This document shows positions 1-9,962 of a DNA stretch of 64,000 bases, piece by piece (position 1 is the stretch's first letter; every line of letters starts with the position of its first letter). Source of the DNA: Nephrocerus scutellatus (lineage: Eukaryota > Arthropoda > Insecta > Diptera > Pipunculidae). The position numbers and the translations under genes are program-made. The notes below the pieces were generated by a model that saw nothing but the letters and a program-made list of their open reading frames with translations, searched no databases and was not told where the DNA came from. Where the stretch lies: positions 23,547,462 through 23,611,461 of the forward strand of contig OX352763.1 in NCBI GenBank assembly GCA_947095585.1, given 5' to 3'.

Positions 1-239
1 TCATTTTGAACTGAAGCACTTACGGCTGCGATATTTGCAGTACTTCGACGGATGCGTTGTCTCAATGGCAGAGGAACATTCAATAGAGAATATGTTGATT
101 CGAATTTAACCACTATAGCATGTCTGGTGGGACGATTATTACTACCGAAAATTGGAGTATGCGTTTTTAAAGCTGGGACCACCAACTCATAATTGCGGTA
201 ATAATTTTTATAGCGTTGCTCGTTCATGAACTTCAGCAT
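1..239 (-). mobile_element. mariner-type transposase, N-terminal fragment, cut by window edge
   Basis: A minus-strand frame is open from an ATG at 239 down to the left edge (79 codons). It carries NEQRYKNYYRNYE near the start, then NNRPTRHAIV, then STANIAAVSASVQ. This order matches the N-terminal helix-turn-helix DNA-binding region of mariner-like (IS630/Tc1/mariner) transposases, which bind the terminal inverted repeats. The first two thirds are unusually clean for this window, with no stop in the visible part, so it may be younger than most copies here. The DDD/E catalytic domain would lie to the left of the window and cannot be judged. The clade resembles the mariner pieces at 15.5 and 59.1 kb. 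Confidence 0.7.
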
Positions 240-891
240 GATAAAATTGTACACTTTGACTGATGTTTTTTCATTGACAGATTATAAATAAAGTTTTAGG
301 GGGCGTTTGTATTGAAATACGAAACTGTTATGTCCCTATTGAAAAATCCTTTATAACACAAAAAGACTCCCTTGGTTAGTTTTCAAGGAAAGTGTTCATG
401 TCTTATAGGAACCCAATGGTTATCCCTGAATTCAATTCAATTCACCTCAAAATGTTTTCGAGATCGTTGATTAATTAACTAAAAGTCAACATCATATTTC
501 ATGGAATCACAGACGGTGTTGGATAATTCAATCACTCAACAATGCAGTGGAAAAGTTTTCTGGCCAAATTGCATCATCGCCGACAATGCCGACCTATAAC
601 AATGGTGAGAAGCAAGGGCAAAAGTCTAAATTTGATTTGATTAATGCCAACTGTAGAGAGCGTGCGAAGCTTATAACTTCAAGAGTCTGTCGGGGAATGC
701 AACAGAGTATCTCGCAGTTAACTATGTAGGTACCGTTTGCTTATTATAACGACGGACGTGGGTGCGTAGCATTGAGAACCTACTACGCCTGCTCGCCGTA
801 CTATAGAGCGTCTTTCTCGTTCATTCACTAATTCACAATTTGTCGGCGCCGTTGTCGTTGTCGTCTGTGTTGCTATGTGATTCTATGATTT
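240..891. other. no gene recognised
   Basis: AT-rich sequence upstream of the mariner fragment. The part next to it (240 to about 430) may hold that element's 5' untranslated region and terminal repeat, but I could not define an end. Short frames here have no recognisable domain. Confidence 0.4.
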
Positions 892-975
892 TTATTCATC
901 CATCCGTCCATCCGTTCATCTGTCCATCTATCTATTCATCTATCTCTCAGTATATCTATCTATCAGTATATGTAC
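892..975. repeat. degenerate tetranucleotide microsatellite (ATCC/ATCT)
   Basis: About 80 bases of alternating atcc and atct units with interruptions, seen directly (catccatccgtccatccg, then tctatctattcatctatc). No coding potential. Confidence 0.8.
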
Positions 976-1640
976 GTTCCTTCTTACTATGCTCGTAATT
1001 GCATGAATGGGAAAACTGCCGCCTTGCGCATTACAACGAAATGACGCAACAGTCGAAACGTTTAATTCCTCGTCGACTGCTTGCTTGCCGCAGCGAAAGA
1101 AGCAAACCGCACAACGGAATTAAAAAATTAAAATAAAAAAAATAAAAAACAAGAAACAGAAAATAATTTGCTGAGCCAGACGACGACTGTGCAATGCGAG
1201 TTGCGAATATGTAATTACACCGCTTTAGAGGAAGCACGGAGCTGGCCGTTGAACGTTGGCGCAGCCGCAACCACAACAAAAATGTAGGCTGCTGCAATTT
1301 TATGAAAATTACCCACGATCTTTCTCTATCTCTCTTTTGTACACCGTAGATTGTATCAGCTACAAGTCTTAGACTTGAATAATACTTGTAGCTGCTGATA
1401 CAAGTACTGGTACAATAATAATTAGTGCAGTGTGTTAGATGGGGTTTGTACAGCCTGCGGCCGACTCGTCAGGTGTACGAGGATATGGTAACCTGTATAC
1501 CTAATTGAAATTGAAAGCACAACCGGCCAAAGTGATCTTGCCAATTGGATCTGGAACTACATATGTATGCATTTAAGTCTCCATGTGTCTCATATAGTTT
1601 TACGAAAGTTTACCGATCAAACCGCGACGTTTTGAAAAAT
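976..1640. other. no gene recognised; contains an imperfect hairpin
   Basis: No domain is recognisable in any frame; an 88-codon minus frame at 1031-1297 is low-complexity and unconvincing. At 1353-1403, TTGTATCAGCTACAAGT is followed after about 14 bases by its reverse complement with a 3-base bulge (see findings). Confidence 0.4.
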
Positions 1641-1644
1641 ACTT

Positions 1645-1866
1645 CACATTGCTTTGGGCGCAAACTGATAATCTTGTTGGTATAGTGCTCCGAGCGCGGA
1701 TTGCACCACCAAAAAATGCGGTTTCCGCGAATCTTCGAGACAAAACGGCTGCCATTCTTAACGAAGAGACCAGAATCAACTACGGCTGTGCGGTAGAGAT
1801 CGCCCTAAATGAAGTAAATCCTGCATCCATTGTCAGGTGTAGAAGGGAAATTGACATGTCTTAAAA
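1645..1866 (+). mobile_element. RTE-a LINE endonuclease-domain fragment
   Basis: The reading frame carries NLVGIVLRARIAPPKNAV followed by AILNEETRINYG. It lines up with the end of the exonuclease-endonuclease-phosphatase (EEP) domain and the start of the linker in the minus-strand element at 47.7-48.1 kb, where DSDHYLVGMVFRARIA and ALRNEDTRSNYG occur in the same order. In this family the EEP domain nicks target DNA to start target-primed reverse transcription. Only about 70 codons remain; the catalytic SDH is degraded here to TDN. It is a dead fragment in plus orientation. Confidence 0.65.
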
Positions 1867-1867
1867 A

Positions 1868-2872
1868 TACTGTTGTTGTTGTAGCACCTGACATGAACCC
1901 CGGAGTTGTGTCAGGGTTGTCCGGGTTTCACTAGACATGGACTTTTCGCTGTTATTTATCCGAGGAGGGACCCTATTAACCTTGAGACTGTTTCATAATG
2001 TATACTATTAAAGGCTGAACGAACAGTGGTGGGATTCCAGGTGGCCGGTATGACTGGGTTTATGCAGCCTCTGTACGTCCTGATGTCTTGACGTATACAG
2101 CGTAGAGGCATCTCAACGACGGTTGTGTCGTGAACTGGGTTTGCGGGCTAACAAGAACTGTTTTGCCAACTATTACGATGGTAACATGCCGGTCCCAAGC
2201 ACGGGTAAAGGGGGAGGGATGGAGGCAACGGATTTGTCCTATCCCTAGTAAAAGCTATTCCTAATCCAAGGTGGAACAGCGTACGCGGATGGATACATGC
2301 CTTACAGGGAGCTTAGTCGCTAGTATGCGGACACCGAATACCGGGTTACTTCCGTTTCAACTGTCCCTCCCTTGGCATACGGGGCTCTAACAAGGGTGAC
2401 CTCTTTTCCCGGTTTCCCGTGGGTCATTATTGATACAAGATTTAATAATTATGAGACCGATGCAACTCAAAGCGCATCAACCTCGGGTCCTGCTGTTCAG
2501 CAACCCGTTGTATTTAAATGAGCTGTTGAGATCTCGATGGTCAACCCCATGGTGGCCTCAACTGTTCGGTCTGCTGTTGAGCAGCCGAATCTTACCCAGA
2601 GTTCAGACGGCGTAGTTATACGGGCCCCATCTGATACTCGCGAGGGCGTCAGAACTGAGGACGGGGATTCAGCCACTTCTGATTCGTGAATCGTTAATGC
2701 AAGTTGCGTCATCTCGGAGAAATCCAGATGCTCTTCTATTGGGAAGGCATTAGATGGGCTACTGATCCAGCAACACCGAGGTGGATTCATTAAATTGAAC
2801 TCGCTAGAGAGAAAGCGACTTAAACATGTTGCCAAAGACGCCCCTTCTACTTCAACATCCATGGAGGACTAA
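1868..2872 (+). mobile_element. RNase-H-type LINE: probable 5' region and ORF1 C-terminus
   Basis: From about 2470 a frame reads STSGPAVQQPVV, is interrupted at about 2518 and 2686, and ends in LERKRLKHVAKDAPSTSTS with a stop at 2870-2872. It lies directly before the endonuclease start, the position of ORF1 (the gag-like RNA-binding protein). I see no zinc knuckle in this piece. The GC-richer stretch 1868-2470 is probably the 5' part of the same element, an inference from composition and position only. The ORF1 stop overlaps the ORF2 start as TAATG. Confidence 0.5.
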
Positions 2873-3445
2873 TGAGCACCATCAGGGTGTTACAGGCGAA
2901 CCAGCATCACGCGACCTTCAGCAAGCGGTTCGCCGACGAAAATATAACCCTTGATCTCATCCAAGAGCATTGGGCTATTAGCGGAATAATAAAAGGTCAA
3001 CGAAACGGGACAAGTAAGTTTTTTTTTGTAAATGCAGGGCGCCAGTGCCAAGGGCAGCCTGCTTGATCGGCTCGAACATCTTTCTTTCTTTCTTTCTATT
3101 CCACAATTCATAACGATAGGCCTAGTGGCCCTGCTGATTGAAGTTTCGACTGAGAGGGGAACACAAAACATCGTGTATGCTTCACCGCACGACAACATTG
3201 CGTCCTTAGAAGTCCAGAAGATGATAGAGCACTGCCGGAATAGAAACCTCCAGTACCTCATAGGATGTGATGCAAATGCACATCATGAGGTCTGGGGCAG
3301 AAGCGATATCAATAGAAAGCGCTAGTGTCTTTTAGAATATCTTATTAATAGTAATGTAGATGTACTAAATAAAGGAACCAAACCTTCACAAATGTGATTC
3401 GCGAAGAGGTATTTGACCTCGCTCTTGCCAGTCCCTTTATCACAC
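2872..3445 (+). mobile_element. RNase-H-type LINE: ORF2 endonuclease domain, truncated
   Basis: ORF2 begins with ATG at 2872-2874. The frame gives RVLQANQHHATFSKRFADE and DLIQEHWAISGIIKG, the N-terminal EEP strands (the usual QEPW is QEHW). After a frameshift near 3050 it continues to IGCDANAHHEVWG, the conserved D-x-N-x-H catalytic segment, then LLEYLINSNVDVLNKGTKPS, and in a third frame REEVFDLALASPFIT at 3396-3440. At least two frameshifts and two stops make it inactive. The rest of ORF2 is missing because the copy ends where the C-rich minisatellite begins at about 3450. A short CTTT repeat sits inside it at 3080-3099. Confidence 0.75.
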
Positions 3446-3449
3446 AGTA

Positions 3450-4105
3450 TAACCCCAAAAGACTTACAAGAGACCCTCTAAAGATCCTCAAAGGACTCCC
3501 AAAAGGTCACCAAAAGGCCCTCAAAAGACTCTCAAAAGACCCCAGTAGCACGCTCAAACGAAAACAGAAGCACGCTCAAAATATTCCCAAAAGACCCTTA
3601 AAAGATCCTCAAAAGACCCCCAAAGGACCCTCAAAAGATTCCCTAGAATACAACTTAAAGACCATCAAATTACCTCCAAAAGATTTTTCAAAGACCCCTA
3701 AAATACCCTTAAAAGATTCCCAAAAGACCCCCAAAATATCCTCTAAAGACACCAAAAAGATCCCAAAAATACGCCCTAACCCCCAAAAGACCTCCAAATA
3801 CCCCCAAAAGACCACCAAAAATACCTCAAAAGACGTCTCAAAAGATTGCTAACAAAAAATATCATCAAAAGATTACCAAAATACGCCTAAAAGATCCTCA
3901 AAAGACCCCCAAAGGACCCTCAAAAGATTCCCAGAATATCCCTTAAAGACCAACAAAATACCACCAAAAGATTTTCCAAGACCCTTAAAATACCCCTAAA
4001 ATATTCTCAAAAGACCACCAAAGGACTCTCAAAAGACCCCAAAAAGACCCTTAAAAGACTCTCAAAAGATCCCCAAAAGACCTTGAAAAGACACTCAAAA
4101 GTCCA
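3450..4105 (+). repeat. C-rich minisatellite (CCC/T-CAAAAGAC units)
   Basis: About 650 bases of degenerate tandem units of roughly 9-12 bases around CCCCAAAAGAC or CCTCAAAAGA. The same motif in reverse complement fills 9420-9960, and a shorter-core relative (CCTCAAGACC) fills 12.4-13.2 kb. The units contain no stop in one frame, so a 152-codon Lys/Pro/Thr-rich frame (3394-3852) runs through them; I regard this as a by-product of the repeat. The array directly truncates the LINE at 2.9-3.4 kb and is directly followed by satellite B. Confidence 0.85.
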
Positions 4106-4442
4106 ATCCGAATTTCATAGAAATCGCTTGAGAAATTGCTTAGTTACCGAAATTATAGAGAAGGCTTAGTCCCCGAAATTCCAGTCCCCAACAACCGAAT
4201 CCCAGAATTGCCATAGGAACAAGTCTTATAGTTGCATCTAAGTCCTATATACCGAATTTCATAGAGATCGCTTGAGAAATTGCTTAGTTCTCGAAATTCC
4301 AGAAATGGTTTAGTTCCCGAAATTTCAGTCCCTAATAACCTTATCCCAGAATGTCCATAGGAACAAGTCTTATAGTCGCATCCTACATACAGAATTTCAT
4401 AGAAATCGCTAGAGAAATGGGTTATTTCCCAATTTTAATTAT
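4106..4442 (-). repeat. satellite B, about 2.4 units of ~140 bp
   Basis: The motif AATTTCATAGAAATCGC recurs at 4111, 4255 and 4393, giving spacings of 144 and 138 bases. Between them lies a conserved stretch ending in CATAGGAACAAGTCTTATAG. The reverse complement of this unit occurs at 11.96-12.2 kb (spacing 112) and at 29.38-29.52 kb (spacing 118). It does not encode anything recognisable. Strand is given relative to the copies at 12 and 29 kb. Confidence 0.8.
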
Positions 4443-6470
4443 TACCAATGGCAACACATATCGAACGAAGCAGTCTCACATTTATATTACAATTCACAAC
4501 TCAAAATTCGCTACTAAATAAATTCTCTTTCAAAATCTCTACTCTATTAACTGAAAATCCAACCGAGAGATTTAAAGAAAAGAAGAGAAATCAAACAAAT
4601 ACGGTTGAGTGTGTAATTCTCTGGAATAAATAGTAGTATGTACATTTTTACATGTGGAGTAGAAATTTTATTGAATAAAAAAAATTTGAGTTTACCTCGA
4701 TGCCAATTTCTCATACGGCCAAACATAAACATGCAGTAAGCAAAACTTCAAATAATATAGAAATTAATTATTTGAAGTGACATGTTTAACTAAAAACTAA
4801 TACGTATGGCACATTTGCAAAGCTTCCTATTTTCATCTTCCTACTGTACGTTCGCGTTGCGCAACAATAAAGGAAAATTTAAATTAAGATTTTTTATATC
4901 AATCATATTAAAGCCGGCCGGCGTCTGCTTTAAGCACACGGAAACGGACACACCTTCCACTCAATTCTCTAAAACAAAACAAACCTCGATGCTCGAAGTC
5001 TCTTTGAACTCTCAAGAGCGCTGCCTCTTTAAAACTCTAAAAAGAATAAAAAAACTTGAGTTGAACTTTTCAAAGTGGAATCACATACATATTGGCATTT
5101 CCAAACAACCCATGCATTGAGTTGGAACTCATTACCAGATACCAGTTTCAATTACACTCAACACACTCAAAGCAATGCTAAGGTTAGACACATTAATTTC
5201 AACTCAAAGAGAGAATATAATAGTGAAATTTAAAATTCGAAAAAGAATGAGAGTCAAAGTTCGTTTGTTTGGATGTCGAAGAGGGACCATCAAAGCAAGC
5301 CACGCTGCAAAAGTAAAAGTTAGAGCGAAGAGGAATAAATGATAAACAAATCAACTGAAGGCAAACGAAACGACATGCGAGCGCAGCAATACGAAATAAG
5401 CACAGCACGCATGTTCGTGTATTCCTACGCGGAAATTTTGGCGCCAACTAGATTTTTTTCGCCGGCTACTGAACAGATACATTTTTTTTGTTTTCGTTTA
5501 CCGCCTGCTACGCTCGGCAGCGGCAAGACGCAGCAGCAGGCGCAACCGTAAGGCAAACATCGCACACAACTACACAATGACTAACTATACCAGACAATAT
5601 GTAGATACATACATAGTACAGTGTTATGTTGGTACTGAAGCTTTAGCACGCTGGTCGGTCGTAAAGCTTAAAGGGAAGCATTTCCGTCCGGTTTGCTTAG
5701 AGGACAATAATAATTTGATGCGCCGTTCGAAATAAGGAACGAAAATTTGAACCAATACATAATACATATTTACACACATAGCGCTATCAATGTACATTAT
5801 TCTCGACAAGTAGTGGCACAACAAAGCAAATTCAAAACATTACCAAAAACCGGAAAGTAAATATTTTATGGTGAAAAATTAAGCTGCTGTGCCACGCCCC
5901 AAACATACGTTTTTCCTTTAGCTGGACTATCTAGTGCTAGTACCTATACTTACCTTTACAAGTTATATCTCGTAACCAATAAGTTATGTTTCACATATAT
6001 CTACAGGGTGGTGGCAAACACCAAAAACCAGTATAACAAATTAATAACAATTTGAATTTTCTGAATGCGCTGCACAAAACGAATTAAATCTAAAGAAAAC
6101 CAATTATGTTGCAACAATCGAAAGCCAATCCCCTCGTCAGCATCGACTTTGCATCATTAGCTGCAGCGAACATGGAACGTCGAACTCAGCATCAGCGACA
6201 AGCTTTCGAGCTGAGCTTACTTAGCTGCTGCGATTTCTACTTTGTCCTTCAAAATTTCGCAATAATTCAATTCTCGGGGGTCAGTTTACAAGTCTACGTC
6301 CATAGATACATAGAGATACTAACAAGCATATTTGTGCCAGCACTGTTGCCAGTTTTTTCTTCTACTTCTTCTACAAAATCACTCATCACCCACACACCCG
6401 CTTTTGTTTATTGATAGAAAGGGTAAGTTCTAGGTATGTATGCATATCTGTATGTAATAAAAACGTTACT
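4443..6470. other. no gene recognised; possible host sequence
   Basis: A roughly 2-kb stretch with no transposon motif that I can see. A frame with an ATG at 6106 (102 codons, MLQQSKANPLVSIDFASLAA at its start) has coding-like codon use for its first ~60 codons and then turns AT-rich, so a first exon ending near 6280 is conceivable but unsupported. The GC-rich patch 5400-5550 also stands out. I cannot name any product. Confidence 0.3.
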
Positions 6471-6475
6471 TTTAA

Positions 6476-6687
6476 TTAAAAATTTTAAATAAAAATGGGC
6501 GTTGTATTGTAATTGAACGATGACTAATGAAGAAAGACCACTCACTCCGTCTTGGAGGCGACTTTGAATGCATCTTACCGTGACCGGCGCCTTTAAGCAA
6601 AAACCTCTTACCACCAACAACGAGGTGTGAGTTGTTACAAATTCCATGTGCGCTTATCGTGGCTTCTCCTTTCCACGGTACACCCAA
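6476..6687 (-). mobile_element. possible LINE endonuclease scrap
   Basis: A 71-codon minus frame contains HGICNNSHLVVGGKRFL, which resembles the NxLVIGGTxF segment in the EEP domain of RTE-like LINEs (compare CNTNHLVIGGT in the copy at 27 kb). The residues after it do not match the expected HKxTWxSPDG well, so the assignment is weak. Confidence 0.3.
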
Positions 6688-6954
6688 CCCTGATAAAATC
6701 GATTTTAGCTTTCTCTACGCCAACCAACTCGCAGCGTTATCATGAAGAATCGAATGTACTTTAAATGTGTTGACAGTTAATGCTGTTGGAACGGGTACGG
6801 CACGACCGGTTGAAATGGAACTTCCGATGGAAGTTTGCCATGTTGTGAGCTGTGTTACGGGTAGCACATTTTCATGAAAACTAAAGCAAGCGCCAGGCAA
6901 GACATTACTGGCATAACAGTGATACGTAGAATTGAATAAAAGGCTATAACATGA

Positions 6955-8695
6955 GTATACATCATTATTTTTTGGAATTTAGTGAAGTATGGACTCTCCG
7001 TTTTAAGAATGAAACACAAATTCGTTAATGCGGCCCCCCTGCTGACCTTACAGTAAGCCATCCTGTGGTGACAAGTTTTCAAGAACTTTTTCGATCATTT
7101 CGGCGCCTATCTAGCGAATAACAGTCGCAATGTTATGTCTTAAAGCTTGTCTCTGGATTATCCGCATAACATCTATCCTTAAGGGCTTCAAATCACAGCT
7201 CCGCGCAAGCCAATTGACATCTCCAAAACGGCTGATCATTCGGTTGTTAAATTTGACGAACAAGAGATCGATTGTCAGTCGGCTTGTATGGCATGTGGCG
7301 CCTTCGTGTTGAAACGAAAGGTCATCCACATTCATGGCGTCGATTTGAGGAGATTATAAGATGGTCAGCTGGCTTAGTAACAGTCGCCATTGACCGTAAC
7401 GACATTTCCGAAGAAAAATGAGCCACCACTCCAAAATCCAAACAAATCGGTCGCTCTTGACGGATGCATTGGCTTCTTTACGATTACGTGTGGCTGTTCC
7501 GAACCTCAAATCTGGCAGTTCTGCTTGTTCTGCCCCCGAGATGGAAATGCATCTCGTCTGAAAAGATGATTTTTCGACTAAAATCGACGTCAATATCAAG
7601 CTGGTCTATGGCCCATTCCCGTGGGGTCCATCTGCATCATAAAATTTTATCTTGAATGGTCACGGGATATTAATCAAGGGCCGTGGGCACTTAGAGTATG
7701 CTCTTTATTGGAAATGTCTTTGTATTTTGTGACCCGAAGTGGGCTACTGGTACTTAGAATAACCTTGTGGGCGACTCTTCGTATTTAGTAGCTCGTTTCG
7801 TACACAAAGGGATAGAGGGAAGAGCCTGGCATAGTTTCTATCCCAGGCGGCATATGCTATTACAGGTGGTATTACAGGTACAGGTAGGGTTCGATGTTTC
7901 GGAAGATGATTTGTCAGTGATGGTTTTCTCCTTCGCAAAAAGGCAATAACTCCAAAGGAACTAAGTCTCTTGATATCAGACCTCACCAAGGTCGCGTTGG
8001 TACCGCGGGAGTTGTCCGTGCCCACAGACAAAAATTGTGGACCGGTCTGAGGACAACTGTGGTTGACGACCCAGCTCGTTCTGGGGATGCAACGCGGGGG
8101 CATATGATTTACTCTCGAAGAGAGGACCGCTAAATGGGAATAGTTCCTAGAGCATTCTTAATGGTGAAAGATAGGCAAGCAAGCAGGGTTCGTCCCACTC
8201 TACGAATGATGCAGACCATCATTCCCTCTGGCCCACGCAGAGAACTGATATCGAAGCGTATGTCCTTTTGTTTTCCACTCCTGAGTCATCTGGATCTTGT
8301 AAGCGAACAATCCGAGGTTAATGACCAGTTGCTGTCATTAACATCGAGTTGAGGCCGATGGATTCTATCCAACACAATTGGCCACAGCCGCAATGTTCTC
8401 GGGCGTGCCACCTGTACACGCTTAATGGATACTTCTGGTATCCAATAGCGAGCCTTTATCATGAACTTTCTTCACCAAGTTCACCACAGCGGTTCCGCTT
8501 GACTCATATTTCATTTAAAAATGCGCAGGGTTTCCCCTACACACAACACTGACATTGAAAAAAAGTTTTCAATATTTCGAAACGCTCCTCAAGCAAAAAC
8601 ATGATTGTTTCGTGCCGCGGAATATCACTCTGATGACCTGTCAAAAGTTTCAAGCAAATCGCTCAAAAAAACAAACCAGTATATTGCCCACCCTT
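6955..8695 (-). mobile_element. mariner-like element, near full length, split by an insertion
   Basis: On the minus strand a frame starts with ATG at 8602 (MFLLEERFEILKTFFQ), followed by frame-shifted ENIAAVANCVG and AYKIQMTQEWKTKG (N-terminal HTH region) down to about 8235. It resumes at about 7660 with REWAIDQLDIDVDFSRKII and FSDEMHFHLGG (first catalytic D region), then FQHEGATCHTSRLTIDLL (second D region; FQQDGATCHTA expected, so the catalytic D is replaced by E here), VNWLARSCDLKPL (third D), and GGRINEFVFHS at the end near 7010. The two halves meet at the same residue (FSAWA / REWA), so about 570 bases were inserted. The upstream end probably lies near 8694 (AAGGGTG). Stops, frameshifts and the catalytic change make it dead. 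Confidence 0.75.
7664..8232 (-). repeat. insertion carrying conserved repeat A
   Basis: This segment interrupts the mariner at 7.0-8.7 kb. Its core (7766-8103) has a relative at 15990-16275: both contain CTTCGTATTTAGTA, ctcaccaagrtcgcgttggta, and an end near ccagytcgttctgggca. On the minus strand both encode PRTxWV, then SRxTNAxLVRSxI, then SSFG, so the conservation looks protein-level, perhaps an ORF1 or 5' region of a LINE. I could not identify the element or a target duplication. Confidence 0.5.
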
Positions 8696-8941
8696 TATAA
8701 ATAAATATATGACACAAGCTGTTTCCGGGCGCCCCGCTAGCCACGCAATTGCAACTCCACCTTTCTTTAACCACCACATTGTGTGAGCTGTACTATAGAT
8801 CCTATAACCTCCCCCCACCTGCCAATAATATAGAGTGTCCCAAATATGACCCACCTTTAACTTTTATGCAAATAAAACATCCAATGTTAAAGTTAAATAT
8901 GGACCAGGGGCGTCCATAATTAATACAACTTATTATGGCTT

Positions 8942-9250
8942 AGATTGCTATCTATCTACTCACAGCAAAATTCACAGATGAAATATTTTTCTTCGTTGCC
9001 TGAACAATCTTCATGTGCTCACATGGTACAGACCCATTGCTACTCCCTTGTATTCAGAAAACAAACTGGAACAATGAATACATTCAGCATCTTCCTTTCC
9101 TTTAGTTCGATCAGGGCTTGCATCGGATAATTCGTCTAGAATAAAATCGTTTTCACTTTCTGATGAAACCGATTCTTCTGAACGTTGGTTTTTCTTTCTG
9201 TGGGGAATGTTGCTTCTCTTTATGTCCCCAAAATTTAAATTCTTGAGCAC
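8942..9250 (-). mobile_element. pogo/Tigger-like transposase C-terminal fragment
   Basis: The minus frame runs SVSSESENDFILDELSD, then DAECIHCSSLFSEYKG, and after one frameshift AHEDCSGNEEKYFICEFC and a stop. An acidic stretch followed by a C-x2-C ... H-x3-C ... C-x2-C zinc motif is known at the C-terminus of many pogo/Tigger/jerky-type transposases. The DDE domain is absent. The AT-rich flank 8695-8940 may be its 3' untranslated region. A host PHD-type protein is a less likely alternative, given the frameshift. Confidence 0.5.
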
Positions 9251-9419
9251 CTTCTGGTATAATTGACAATCATGAAGTATTTAAATTTTAAAACCTATCA
9301 ACAATTTGTGTCTACTTCTTTTGGCGCGTTTAGTAGATAGTGTAATTGAGAGCGATACGAAAGTGCGCAATGATGATTTAATTTTTCCACTGTCCGCTAC
9401 GCAGTGCTGATAATCAAAT

Positions 9420-9962
9420 ATCTAAACGGTTTTGGAGCTCTTTTGTGGAGGTTTTGGGGGTATTTTTGGGATCCTGGTGATCTTTTGGGAGTCTTTTGAG
9501 GGTATATTTGGAGTATTTTTGGTGGTCTTTGGGAGGGTCTTTTGAGGTATTTTATGGGTCGTCTTTTGGTGGTATTTGTGGGAGTCTTTGATGGTCCTTT
9601 GAGGGTCCTTTAGGAATCTTTTGAAAGTCTTTCGGTGGTCTTTTGGGAGTATTTTAAGGATACTTTGGAAGTCTTGTTGGTGGTATTTAGAGCGTATCGC
9701 GGGTGTCTTTTGGTAGGGTAGGGGTTTACATTAAGTTTTTTGGTGATACCTTGGAAATCTTTAGACAGTCTTTTGCGAGTGTTTTGGAGGGTTTTTTGTG
9801 ATTGTGATAGTTTTTGCGGGTCTTTTAAGGGTTTTTAGGTGGCTTTTTGGGAGTTTTTAGAATATCATTTTGGGGTCTCTTGGTGGTCTTTTTGGGGTAT
9901 TTGGGGGAGGGTCTTTTGAATTTTTTTTGGGGAATATTTTGGCTGGCCTTTAGATGGTCTTC
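9420..9962 (-). repeat. C-rich minisatellite, inverted second array
   Basis: About 540 bases of ggtCTTTTG(G/A)GG(G/T) units, the reverse complement of the CCCAAAAGAC units at 3.45-4.1 kb, equally degenerate. No satellite B unit is adjacent. It ends in a run of ten A at about 9966. A short Pro/Lys-rich frame on the C-rich strand is again a by-product of the unit. Confidence 0.8.

Noticed and set aside
3394..3852. 152-codon Lys/Pro/Thr-rich open frame
   Set aside because: It is produced by the stop-free minisatellite unit; the composition follows the repeat and the start lies in LINE endonuclease debris.
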